From positions 1 through 23,436 of the forward strand of contig CAMNHV010000027.1 of NCBI GenBank assembly GCA_946539855.1: a DNA stretch of 23,436 nucleotides, given 5' to 3'. The notes below the pieces were generated by a model. It saw nothing but the letters and a program-made list of their open reading frames with translations. It had not been told where the DNA came from and made no database searches. The position numbers were made by a program, and so were the translations under genes. The stretch is from CAG-791 sp002449595. Its GTDB lineage: Bacteria; Bacillota; Clostridia; Lachnospirales; Lachnospiraceae. Of the stretch, positions 16,112-23,396 are shown piece by piece (the stretch's first letter is position 1; each line of letters begins with the position of its first letter).

Positions 16112-16215
16112 GAGAACTCCTCTTTGGCCCGGAGGGACGGTTCCCTTCCGGATTCCGGCGGCGCTTTCATAACTGATGCGCCTGCCGCGGCGGGGTCATC
16201 CGCGCCGCTCTGTCT

Positions 16216-16221
16216 ATTATA
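16216..16221 (-). promoter_or_regulatory. Likely -10 box of the CoA-transferase gene
   Basis: A minus-strand TATAAT (16221-16216) lies about 105 nt before the start codon. A TTGACG occurs upstream but at 21-bp spacing, too far for a normal sigma-A promoter, so the -35 remains unclear. Confidence 0.35.
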
Positions 16222-16385
16222 ACGGATAACTGCCCGATTTACCGTCAAATTGTGTGACTTCTGTTTCATTTTGCCCGAAAACAAAGTATATTAGTATTGT
16301 GCGCATTTTAATGAAGGAATGCGAAGATGCGCGGCCGGCGAAGCGGCTGCAGGAGAAACGGAAAGTTTCAGAGAGGGGATTGTAA

Positions 16386-17345
16386 ATGGCTGGAAAGTAT
16401 AATATCTGTCTCGATATCGGCGGAACGAAGATCCTTGGCGCGATCTTCGACGAGAACAAGGAGATCGTCTACCGCCTGAAGAAGAAGACGAAAGAGGGAG
16501 GAGACTCCACGGAGAACGTCGAGGAAGTCATCATCAGCGTTGTCGCCGAGATGATCAAGGCTTCCGGTATCAAGAAAAAGGATATCAACGCGATCGCGGC
16601 CGGCGCTCCCGGCGTCATCGACCAGGCGAACGGCATCGTCCTGTTCTCCCCCAATCTTCCCTGGAGAGATTACGACATCAAGACACCGATCGAGAAGAAG
16701 TTCGGCGTGCCGTTCTTTATCGGCAACGACGTCAACGTCGGCGTCCTGGGCGAGTACAAGTACGGCGCGGCGCAGGGCTACCACAACGTGGTCGGCTTCT
16801 TCCCCGGCACCGGCATGGGCGGCGGCCTGATCCTGAATGACCAGCTGTTCACCGGCAACAAGTTCAAGGCGGCGGAATACGGCCACATGATCATGGATCC
16901 GGAAGGCCCGCTGTGCGGCTGCGGACAGCGCGGATGCCTCGAGGCATTCTCCAGCAAGCAGGGCATGAGCGCCTACATCCGTGAGCAGACCGCGCGCGGC
17001 AGGGAGAGCATCATGGCGGAGAGCGTCCAGGGCGGCGTCTTCAAGAGCAAGATCCTGAAGAAGGCCCTCGCGGAGAAGGACAGAGTTGCGATGGAAGCGG
17101 TTGACAGAGCCTGCCACTATCTCGCGATCGCGACCGGCAACATGATCAACACGATCAGCCCTGACATCGTCGTCTACGGCGGCGGCGTCATCGAGGCGGT
17201 CGGCGACATCTTCCTGAAGAAGATCCTGAAGGAAGTCGACCGGTACTGCATGCCTTCGATCCGTTCCACGGTGGAACTCAAGTGCGCGGCGCTCGGCGAC
17301 GACTCCAACATCTACGGCGCGCTCGCGATGATCGAAGAAGGCTGA
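16386..17345 (+). CDS. ROK-family sugar kinase (glucokinase-like)
   Basis: ATP-dependent phosphorylation of a free hexose, most likely glucose. The 319-residue protein has the N-terminal phosphate-binding motif DIGGTK (10-15), the catalytic region GNDVN (113-117, Asp115 the probable base), GTGMGGGLI (141-149), and the ROK zinc signature EYGH (164-167) followed by C-x-C-x4-C (Cys177, Cys179, Cys184) in PLCGCGQRGCLE. GAGAGGGG is 8 nt before the ATG. It is divergent from the CoA-transferase gene and followed by a hairpin before the antiporter gene. ROK proteins also include N-acetylglucosamine/mannosamine kinases and repressors; no DNA-binding domain is present here. Glucose released by the phosphorylase at 1691-4159 would be a natural substrate, though the genes are not linked in one operon. 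Confidence 0.9.
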   Translation: MAGKYNICLDIGGTKILGAIFDENKEIVYRLKKKTKEGGDSTENVEEVIISVVAEMIKASGIKKKDINAIAAGAPGVIDQANGIVLFSPNLPWRDYDIKTPIEKKFGVPFFIGNDVNVGVLGEYKYGAAQGYHNVVGFFPGTGMGGGLILNDQLFTGNKFKAAEYGHMIMDPEGPLCGCGQRGCLEAFSSKQGMSAYIREQTARGRESIMAESVQGGVFKSKILKKALAEKDRVAMEAVDRACHYLAIATGNMINTISPDIVVYGGGVIEAVGDIFLKKILKEVDRYCMPSIRSTVELKCAALGDDSNIYGALAMIEEG

Positions 17346-17373
17346 GCCGCAGCAGGACCACAGCAAATGCGAT

Positions 17374-17404
17374 GGAAAGCGGATTGCCTTGCGATCCGCT
17401 TTCC
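17374..17404 (+). terminator. Hairpin between the ROK kinase and antiporter genes
   Basis: GGAAAGCGGAT (17374-17384) pairs with ATCCGCTTTCC (17394-17404) around a 9-nt loop. Only TTATG follows, so termination is probably partial and some read-through into the antiporter gene 30 nt downstream is likely. Confidence 0.65.
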
Positions 17405-17433
17405 TTATGCAGAACAAAGAGAGAGAGCATACC

Positions 17434-18747
17434 ATGAATAAGAACGAAACCGGAAAACCGCAGGCGGATCCGAAGGGACTCCTTCCGATCCTTCTCTTCC
17501 TTGTCCTGTACCTCGGGAACGGGATCTACTTTGAGTACATTCGCCCCACGGAGGGCCAGATGGGATTCTACGTCGTCTCCGTCGTCCTCGCGTTCTCCAT
17601 CGCGCTGATCGCGGCGTTCCTGCAGAACCGCACGAAGACGTTTGATGAGAAGATCAGCATCTGTGCAAAGGGCATCGGCGACGACAACATCGTCATCATG
17701 CTGTTCATCTTCCTGATGGCGGGCGCGTTCAGCGGCATCGCGAAGGAAGCGGGCGGTGCGGCCAGCACCGCGAACCTGCTCCTGAACATCATACCGGGGC
17801 GGTTCGCCGTACCGGGCCTGTTCGCGATCGCCTGCCTGATCTCGATGGCGATGGGAACCAGCGTGGGAACGATCTCGGTGCTCACCCCGATCGCGTGCGC
17901 GGTCTCGCAAAACGGCGGACTTCCGGTCCTGCTGTGCGTCGGCACCGTCGTCGGCGGCGCGATGTTCGGAGACAACCTCTCCTTCATCTCTGATACGACG
18001 ATCGCGGCGACCAAGACGCAGGGCGTCGAAATGAAAGACAAGTTCCGCACGAACTTCAAGGTCGCCTGCCCGGCGGCGCTGGTCACGATGGCGATCCTTG
18101 TTATCTACGCCGTCCTGTCGCGCGGCGCGGCGATCGGCACCTTCGAGTACAACATCTTCCAGGCGCTGCCGTACTTCGCGGTGCTGCTGCTGTCGATCCT
18201 CGGTGTCAACGTTTTTCTCGTGCTGATCGTCGGCATCATCCTGTTCGTGTTCGCGGGGATCTTCACCGGCTCTCTGACATACGCGACGGCGCTCTCCTCG
18301 ATGGGCGGCGGCATCTCCGGCATGTTTGAGACGATGATCGTGACGATCCTGGTCGCGTCCATCGCCGCGCTCATGAAGGAGAACGGCGGATTCGAGGCGA
18401 TCCTGACGGCGATCCGAAAGAGCGCGGATTCGAAGAAGGGCGGCATGTTCGGCATCGCGGGCCTGACGGCGTTCATGGACGTCGCGACGGCGAACAACAC
18501 CGTGGCGATCGTCATCGCGGCGCCGATCGCGAAGGACATCAGCGAAGAGTACGGCGTGGAGCCGAACAAGACCGCGTCGCTCCTGGATACCTGCTCCTGC
18601 ATCATGCAGGGCATCATCCCTTACGGCGCGCAGCTCCTCATCGCGGCGAACATGGCGAACGTGACGAGCGTCTCGCTCATCCCGTTCCTGTTTTACCCGT
18701 TCGTCCTCGCGGTCTTCGTCGTCATCTCGATCCTGAGAGAAAAGTAA
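17434..18747 (+). CDS. nhaC: Na+/H+ antiporter, NhaC family
   Basis: Integral membrane exchanger of Na+ (or an organic counter-ion) for H+. The 437-residue protein is strongly hydrophobic, with about eleven or twelve membrane segments starting at 16-34 and ending at about 412-434. The family core is visible: GTSVGTISVLTPIA (141-154), GGAMFGDNLSFISDTTIAA (174-192) with conserved acids Asp180 and Asp187, then TKTQGVEMKDKFRTN. A second diagnostic region is TAFMDVATANNTVAIVIAAP. NhaC relatives include malate-Na+/lactate and tyrosine or other amino-acid exchangers, so the substrate is open. The ATG at 17434 is preceded by AGAGAG at about 8 nt; upstream in-frame starts lack a site and fall in the hairpin region. 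It precedes the helicase gene with a short gap, possibly as part of the same transcript. Confidence 0.9.
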   Translation: MNKNETGKPQADPKGLLPILLFLVLYLGNGIYFEYIRPTEGQMGFYVVSVVLAFSIALIAAFLQNRTKTFDEKISICAKGIGDDNIVIMLFIFLMAGAFSGIAKEAGGAASTANLLLNIIPGRFAVPGLFAIACLISMAMGTSVGTISVLTPIACAVSQNGGLPVLLCVGTVVGGAMFGDNLSFISDTTIAATKTQGVEMKDKFRTNFKVACPAALVTMAILVIYAVLSRGAAIGTFEYNIFQALPYFAVLLLSILGVNVFLVLIVGIILFVFAGIFTGSLTYATALSSMGGGISGMFETMIVTILVASIAALMKENGGFEAILTAIRKSADSKKGGMFGIAGLTAFMDVATANNTVAIVIAAPIAKDISEEYGVEPNKTASLLDTCSCIMQGIIPYGAQLLIAANMANVTSVSLIPFLFYPFVLAVFVVISILREK

Positions 18748-18810
18748 GGCTGGATATGGAAAGACCCGTTTTCCGGTCGCCGCGGAAGGTTGGCCGGACA
18801 GGAAGGACAG

Positions 18811-21144
18811 ATGGAAATCACGGACAGGCAGCTGTTTGACAGATACGTCGAATACAAGAAATCAACGGTAGACAAAGAAAAGATCGATCAGAAGCTCATA
18901 GGCGCTTTTCTGAGGAGAAAGCCGCACGCGTCCAAGGCGGACCGGCGGAAGTACAAGGGTTCGAAGGAGTTCCGGGAGAAGCGGCAGGAGCAGATCGAGC
19001 GGGCGCAGGCCCGGTTTTCGGAAGAAAAGATCCTCGGCGACCGCCTCCTGATGGAAGAATACCGGAAGCTGGAAGAGGCCGCGGAGGGCAGCAGGCAGCT
19101 GCTCCCGGTGAAGGACCTGCTGATCCGGGTCCAGACGTGCGAGTTCCACGAGGACCTGGAGCGGTCTGCGGACGCGTTTGCCGAGGAGATCCGCAACGAA
19201 GTCCGAAAGAGGGCGCAGCGGGCGATGGGCCGGTATCCGTTCCAGCTGCAGTGGAACCAGCCCCTGAACGAGGACACGATCGAGCTGTTCGTGCGGGACG
19301 TGCGGTACGACCCGCTCAGCTTCACGGACCGGATGACCGGCGTGTGCGATATCAATGCCGGCTGGCCGGACCCGGCGGGCAGGACGATCCTCAGCCTCGG
19401 ATTCCTTAAGAAATGCCCCACGATAGGGCGCATGTACCGGAATTATCCGTTGATCAAAGGAAAGATCAACGATGAACTCAGGCGGGACCGCCGCCTGACT
19501 GCGGCCGCTCTCGAGACGCTCTCCGAATACACTGCGGACGCCGTCATCGACGGCGTGCTCTCGCAGCCGCGCTACGAGGAGCTGAAGGCGTCCTACGAGG
19601 AGAAGACCCGCATCCACACCAACATCATCAGCGCGATCCCGAAGGACATCATCGACCTGTACCCTGCGACGCGCATGATGAAAAGGCGCTTCGTCCTGCA
19701 TCTCGGCCCCACCAACTCGGGGAAGACGTACGAGGCCATGCAGGAGCTCCGGAGGGCCGGGGACGGGCTTTATCTCGCGCCGCTCCGCCTCCTCGCGTAC
19801 GAGCAGTACGAGACGATGAACCGCGACGGCTACAGGTGCAGCATGATCACCGGCGAGGAGATCCGGCGGGAGGAGGGCTCTTTCTTCACCGCGTCCACGA
19901 TCGAGATGTGCGACTTCGAGAACCACTATTCCTGCGCCGTGATCGACGAGGCACAGATGATCTCGGACGGGTACCGGGGCGGCGCCTGGACGAACGCGCT
20001 GCTCGGCGTCATGGCGGACGAAGTCCACGTCTGCGCCTCCGACAATGCGGAGGCTGTCCTGAAGAAGATCATCGCGATGTGCCGCGACACCTGCGAGGTC
20101 GTCCGGCACGAGAGGAAGACGACGCTGACGTTCCTGAAGGACGGCATCGCGTTTCCTGACGAAATACAGCCGCACGACGCGTGCATCGCCTTTTCCAGAA
20201 AGATGGTCCACGGCCTCGCGGCGGAGCTCCAGTCGCGGCAGCTCAGCTGCAGCGTGATCTACGGCGCGCTGCCGTATGACGTGCGGCACGAGGAGGCGCG
20301 AAGATTCGCGGAGGGCGAGACGGACGTGCTCGTCGCGACGGACGCGATCGGAATGGGCATGAATCTGCCGATCCGGCGCGTGGTCTTCTGCGAGGACACG
20401 AAGTTCGACGGGGAGGAGAGAAGAGACCTGAACGAGTCCGAGGTGAAGCAGATCGCGGGCAGGGCGGGCCGCTTCGGGATCTACGACCCCGGCTATGCGG
20501 TGTGCATCGAGCCGTACGAGCTCAGGCACACGTTTTTTGAAGATCCGGTTCCGATCGAAAAGGCTTTTCTCTCATTCCCGAGATCGCTGATCGGGATCGA
20601 GGGCAGGCTGTCCGCGACGATCGGCGAGTGGCAGTCGATGCGGATCGGCGACGGGATCCTCCTGGAGTCGACCGACGTCATGCAGATGCTCGCGGCCAAA
20701 GCGGAGCAGCTCACGGACGACAAGCTGCTGATCTATGAACTCTGCACGATCCCCTTCGACGAGGACGACGAAGACCTGATGCTGACGTGGGAAGCGCTGG
20801 CCGCGGACGTCGTCGACGGGAGAGAGCTGCGGATCCCGGTACTGTTGGACGGCGCGGAGGACGGCACCGACCTCGAATCTCTGGAGGCATCTTCCAGGCT
20901 GTGCGACCTCCTGTACAATTTCGACCGGAAATTCAACGACGGGAAGTACAACGACGAGATCGCGAAGATCCGGACGACCGTCTCGAAGAAGATCATGGAC
21001 ATCCTCTCCAGGCAGAAGCTCCTCGGAAGGACGTGCCCGGAATGCGGAAGAAAGATGCGGTGGGACCACCCGTACCGGATCTGCGAGCGGTGCTTTAACG
21101 CGCGGCGCAGGCGGCGGGCCTCGCGAAGAGAAAGAAGAGAGTAA
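18811..21144 (+). CDS. SUV3-like ATP-dependent RNA helicase with C-terminal zinc ribbon
   Basis: Superfamily 2 helicase expected to unwind RNA with ATP. The 777-residue protein has motif I GPTNSGKT (299-306), motif II DEAQ (379-382), CIAFSRKMV near motif IV, VLVATDAIGMGMNLPIRRVVF (motif V, about 507-527) and motif VI QIAGRAGRFG (547-556). The GPTNSGKT + GRAGRFG pair and the following SUV3-type C-terminal region are hallmarks of mitochondrial SUV3 (SUPV3L1), a degradosome helicase. A long basic, helical N-terminal region (1-290) precedes the core. A CPEC/CERC zinc ribbon (Cys742, 745, 758, 761) and an Arg-rich tail end the protein. I preferred ATG 18811 (GGAAGG just upstream) to a TTG 21 nt earlier. 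The phosphatase gene overlaps its stop codon by one base, implying coupling. Confidence 0.9.
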   Translation: MEITDRQLFDRYVEYKKSTVDKEKIDQKLIGAFLRRKPHASKADRRKYKGSKEFREKRQEQIERAQARFSEEKILGDRLLMEEYRKLEEAAEGSRQLLPVKDLLIRVQTCEFHEDLERSADAFAEEIRNEVRKRAQRAMGRYPFQLQWNQPLNEDTIELFVRDVRYDPLSFTDRMTGVCDINAGWPDPAGRTILSLGFLKKCPTIGRMYRNYPLIKGKINDELRRDRRLTAAALETLSEYTADAVIDGVLSQPRYEELKASYEEKTRIHTNIISAIPKDIIDLYPATRMMKRRFVLHLGPTNSGKTYEAMQELRRAGDGLYLAPLRLLAYEQYETMNRDGYRCSMITGEEIRREEGSFFTASTIEMCDFENHYSCAVIDEAQMISDGYRGGAWTNALLGVMADEVHVCASDNAEAVLKKIIAMCRDTCEVVRHERKTTLTFLKDGIAFPDEIQPHDACIAFSRKMVHGLAAELQSRQLSCSVIYGALPYDVRHEEARRFAEGETDVLVATDAIGMGMNLPIRRVVFCEDTKFDGEERRDLNESEVKQIAGRAGRFGIYDPGYAVCIEPYELRHTFFEDPVPIEKAFLSFPRSLIGIEGRLSATIGEWQSMRIGDGILLESTDVMQMLAAKAEQLTDDKLLIYELCTIPFDEDDEDLMLTWEALAADVVDGRELRIPVLLDGAEDGTDLESLEASSRLCDLLYNFDRKFNDGKYNDEIAKIRTTVSKKIMDILSRQKLLGRTCPECGRKMRWDHPYRICERCFNARRRRRASRRERRE

Positions 21145-21854
21145 TGGGCAGAAAAAGGGCGGCGGCCCATTTGATCCATACGATCGTGCTGATCCGGCAC
21201 GCTAAGACGGATATGACGTGGAATGCGCGGTACGATTCTGCCGGCTTTGACGCGGCCTGTGAGGCGTACGCTGGGAGCCGCATCCTTCCGGACACGATTC
21301 CGGAGGATCTTCGGGGGAAAAGCGTTCCGGACCGGTTCGAGGTGATGGCAGGCACCGCGCAAAGGGCGGTCCAGACAGCCCGCGCGCTGTACGCCGTCCC
21401 GGAGGACGGGCTTCGCACGACGGCGCTTCTGGACGAGGTCCCGATGCACTCGTTCATGGATACGGACCGGCAGCTTCCGCTGTGGCTGTGGTTCTTTATG
21501 GCCAGGGCACAGTGGCTTTTCGGGTCACGGCGGCAACCGGAGACCAGGAAGATGACGAGGGAGAGGATCGGCAGGCTGGTCGCGCTGCTTGAAGCAGAGG
21601 AAAAGAGCAGCTTCCTCCTGATCTCTCACGGATTTTATATGCGGGAACTGATGGCTGAGATGCGCCGGCGCGGGTTCAACATCCTGCGGCGGGGCGTCAT
21701 CGCGGTCGGGCACCTGGAGCGGGTCCGCATCACGCCGCGGGACCTGCACTGCGGCGGCTGCAGCCACAACTGCATGCTGACAAATCCCGGCTGCGACGTC
21801 GGAAGGGACAAGGCGAGAAGGCTGGGGTTCCAGCCGTCCCGGGAACTGCGGTGA
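21144..21854 (+). CDS. Histidine phosphatase superfamily protein with C-terminal four-Cys cluster
   Basis: Member of the phosphoglycerate-mutase/histidine-phosphatase group. Motif RHAK (18-21, phospho-accepting His19), TAQRAVQTA (71-79, second Arg74), the acid region LLDEVP (Glu98) and LISHGFYMREL (159-169, His162) supply the usual catalytic set. The 236-residue length is normal, but residues 203-217 carry an unusual CGGCSHNC...GC cluster (Cys203, 206, 210, 217) followed by GRDKA, a possible zinc or iron-sulphur site not standard for the family. RHAK instead of the common RHGE is seen in SixA-like members. The start codon shares one base with the helicase stop (TAATG), so translation is likely coupled. 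The substrate is unknown; the pairing with an RNA helicase hints at a nucleotide or RNA-related phosphate but this is speculation. Confidence 0.85.
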   Translation: MGRKRAAAHLIHTIVLIRHAKTDMTWNARYDSAGFDAACEAYAGSRILPDTIPEDLRGKSVPDRFEVMAGTAQRAVQTARALYAVPEDGLRTTALLDEVPMHSFMDTDRQLPLWLWFFMARAQWLFGSRRQPETRKMTRERIGRLVALLEAEEKSSFLLISHGFYMRELMAEMRRRGFNILRRGVIAVGHLERVRITPRDLHCGGCSHNCMLTNPGCDVGRDKARRLGFQPSRELR

Positions 21855-21887
21855 GACAGAAAGAACAGACGGATAAGGAGGTCACAG

Positions 21888-22754
21888 ATGGCGGAAAAAC
21901 CGGATTACACTGATTTTGACTGGACTTTCCTGATCAAAGACAGGGAGGCGAAATGGAAGGTCATGATGGACCTTGTAGACGAGAGGGGATGGAAGAAGAT
22001 CCCGCTCCGGACGTCGGGCGGGTTCACCTCGCAGCTCATTCTCCTGCCGCGGCAGGAAGAAAAGCGCGGGATCTTCATCGTCTGCGCGGGCGGCGGCTTC
22101 CGCTTCAAGTCCTCGAACGAGGCGCTGCCTGTCGCTGAATTCTTTCATGGAAAAGGGCTTAACGCCGCGATCCTGGATTATCACGTCGACAGGGACGGAG
22201 GCGGCGATGAAGTCCTGATCGAAGCTGGAGAAGACGGGCTCGAGGCGGTGCGGCAGCTGCGCGCGCACGCGGACGAACTCGGGATCCTGGGCGACCATAT
22301 CGCGATCGGCGGGTTCTCCGCCGGCGGCATGACGAGCGGCTACGCGGCGACGCACTTTGACGCGGGGGATCCCGCGCGCGGGATCGCGTCCTCGCGCCCG
22401 GACGCGGCGCTGATCCTGTACGGATCGATGAGCCGGGCCGGCGCTCTTCCGAACGTCGGCACCTATGACCCTGCGGAGCAGAGGCGCCGTGCGGCGCTCG
22501 ACATCGCGGGCAGCATCAGTGAGGATACGCCGCCGATGTTCCTTTTCCAGACACACAAAGACGATCCGCGCCATGCGCTGCAGCTCGCCTTCGCGCTCGC
22601 GTCCCGCGGCGTGCCTTTCGAGATCCACACGTTTGAACAGGGCGACCACGGCTGGGGCCTCTACGACGGAGGCGACCAGGATTCGCCGCTGGTCCCGCAC
22701 ACGAAGCTCTGGGGTGAGATCGCTGCGGACTGGCTCGTGATGCGCGGATTCTGA
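21888..22754 (+). CDS. Alpha/beta hydrolase (BD-FAE / acetyl-xylan-esterase-like)
   Basis: Serine hydrolase of 288 residues. The oxyanion-hole motif CAGGGF (66-71) corresponds to HGGGF in esterases. The nucleophile elbow is GGFSAGG (Ser144), the likely acid is Asp225 or Asp226 in THKDDPRHA, and the catalytic His254 lies in GDHGWG. The overall pattern fits small carbohydrate or feruloyl/acetyl esterases; no signal peptide is present, so it would act on imported, acylated sugars or other small esters inside the cell. The ATG has AAGGAGG 7 nt upstream. It follows the histidine phosphatase gene by 33 nt and ends the run of coding sequence before an AT-rich gap of about 550 nt, so it is probably last in the nhaC/helicase/phosphatase transcript. 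Peptidase-type S9 relatives cannot be ruled out. Confidence 0.85.
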   Translation: MAEKPDYTDFDWTFLIKDREAKWKVMMDLVDERGWKKIPLRTSGGFTSQLILLPRQEEKRGIFIVCAGGGFRFKSSNEALPVAEFFHGKGLNAAILDYHVDRDGGGDEVLIEAGEDGLEAVRQLRAHADELGILGDHIAIGGFSAGGMTSGYAATHFDAGDPARGIASSRPDAALILYGSMSRAGALPNVGTYDPAEQRRRAALDIAGSISEDTPPMFLFQTHKDDPRHALQLAFALASRGVPFEIHTFEQGDHGWGLYDGGDQDSPLVPHTKLWGEIAADWLVMRGF

Positions 22755-22900
22755 GGAGGGGTGACGGAGATGCCGTTAAAAGACGTGTGACGCTGCCCGA
22801 TTATTTTATAACTGTTTATAATTCGATAAGGAATCGGTCACAGGAAAGACACAAAGCGGCAGTATTCTTTACCCAACATAGCAAGTGAGATGAAATGCTA

Positions 22901-22967
22901 TTGGACATAAATCCCCCTCCACCTAATCCCGGAACTGCAAAGTCAGTTCCGGGATTGTTATGTCCAA
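22901..22967. ncRNA. Nested hairpin with C-rich internal loop (possible small RNA or 3' end)
   Basis: Outer arms TTGGACATAA (22901-22910) and TTATGTCCAA (22958-22967) enclose an inner perfect 13-bp stem AATCCCGGAACTG / CAGTTCCGGGATT (22925-22937, 22944-22956). The 14 nt on the 5' side between stems, ATCCCCCTCCACCT, are C-rich and contain CCTCC, complementary to a Shine-Dalgarno sequence. A TATAAT at 22817-22822 could be its -10 but lacks a -35. A simple strong terminator for the esterase transcript is the alternative, although the T run is short. Confidence 0.5.
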
Positions 22968-23083
22968 AAACCCGCTGATTATGCGAGAATTCCAAACTTA
23001 CAGGCTGGACCGTATGCTGAAATCAGGTTGTATAAGCATTTTGCGATAAATATTCTTTATCGCAGACAATAAATAAGAGCAAA

Positions 23084-23111
23084 TTTACATATCATATGAT
23101 CCTGGTATAGA
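23084..23111 (+). promoter_or_regulatory. Sigma-A-like promoter
   Basis: TTTACA (23084-23089) and TATAGA (23106-23111) are 16 bp apart, and the -10 is preceded by TGG (extended -10). The predicted start is about 23118. The spacer contains the palindrome ATCATATGAT (23091-23100), which could be an operator. Confidence 0.5.
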
Positions 23112-23130
23112 TTGGAACTAAGAAATCAAG

Positions 23131-23210
23131 GAGGAAAATGATCTGATCTAATGATAAATGTCGGTTAAGCCATTGTGTCCGGGAGCTTATCTTATAAATC
23201 CCGGTTTTTT
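23131..23210 (+). promoter_or_regulatory. Leader with strong SD, minimal ORF and intrinsic terminator
   Basis: A near-perfect AAGGAGG is followed 3 nt later by ATG ATC TGA, a two-codon frame, and about 40 nt later by an intrinsic terminator: CCGGGA (23179-23184) pairing with TCCCGG (23199-23204), then TTTTTT. This promoter-SD-mini-ORF-terminator order upstream of new genes resembles an attenuator; a decayed gene start is the alternative. Confidence 0.45.
23179..23210 (+). terminator. Intrinsic terminator with six-T tail
   Basis: CCGGGA and TCCCGG form a 6-bp GC-rich stem with a 14-nt loop, directly followed by TTTTTT. It ends the transcript from the promoter at 23084-23111 after about 90 nt unless read through. 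Confidence 0.75.
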
Positions 23211-23302
23211 AATGCCTTTTTTAGTTCAACGAAGAAACAGAATAATAATCGAGAAAGATGTTGTATGTTCATGTTTATAAGAAACTTAAGGAGATAGGAT
23301 TT

Positions 23303-23365
23303 ATGTTTGTGACGATAGACATGCAGGGCTACCGCCTGGGAAGTATGAATGCAACGATCAAATAA
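23303..23365 (+). CDS. Possible 20-residue small protein
   Basis: ATG at 23303 is preceded by AAGGAG at good spacing (about 7-12 nt) and opens a 20-codon frame reading MFVTIDMQGYRLGSMNATIK, ending TAA 31 nt before the next start codon. The strong ribosome binding site is the main support. I do not recognise the peptide. It may be a leader peptide for the gene starting at 23397 or a remnant of a longer protein. No membrane segment or run of a single amino acid typical of attenuators is present. Confidence 0.4.
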   Translation: MFVTIDMQGYRLGSMNATIK

Positions 23366-23396
23366 ATCAGAAAATACTCCGGGAGACAAAACAAAA

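Larger units (their letters stand above)
22755..23302. other. AT-rich structured intergenic region
   Basis: No protein-coding gene of normal size is supported here. The stretch is clearly richer in A and T than the genes to its left and holds several RNA-like structures. A short stem ATAGCA/TGCTAT lies at about 22878-22900. A nested hairpin spans 22901-22967, a stem TGCGATAAA/TTTATCGCA lies at 23042-23064, and a promoter-to-terminator cassette spans 23084-23210. Confidence 0.6.

Noticed and set aside
22770..22790. Six-codon frame (MPLKDV) after the esterase gene
   Set aside because: Too short to support; the purine-rich sequence before it is partly too close and partly too far for a good SD.
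22816..22908. 30-codon minus-strand frame with a GGAGGGGG sequence upstream
   Set aside because: The apparent SD is the complement of the C-rich loop in the nested hairpin; composition is not protein-like and no promoter is visible in that direction.
23042..23064. Stem TGCGATAAA/TTTATCGCA as a terminator
   Set aside because: The stem is mostly A-T pairs with no T run after it in either direction, so it is left as an unexplained small hairpin.
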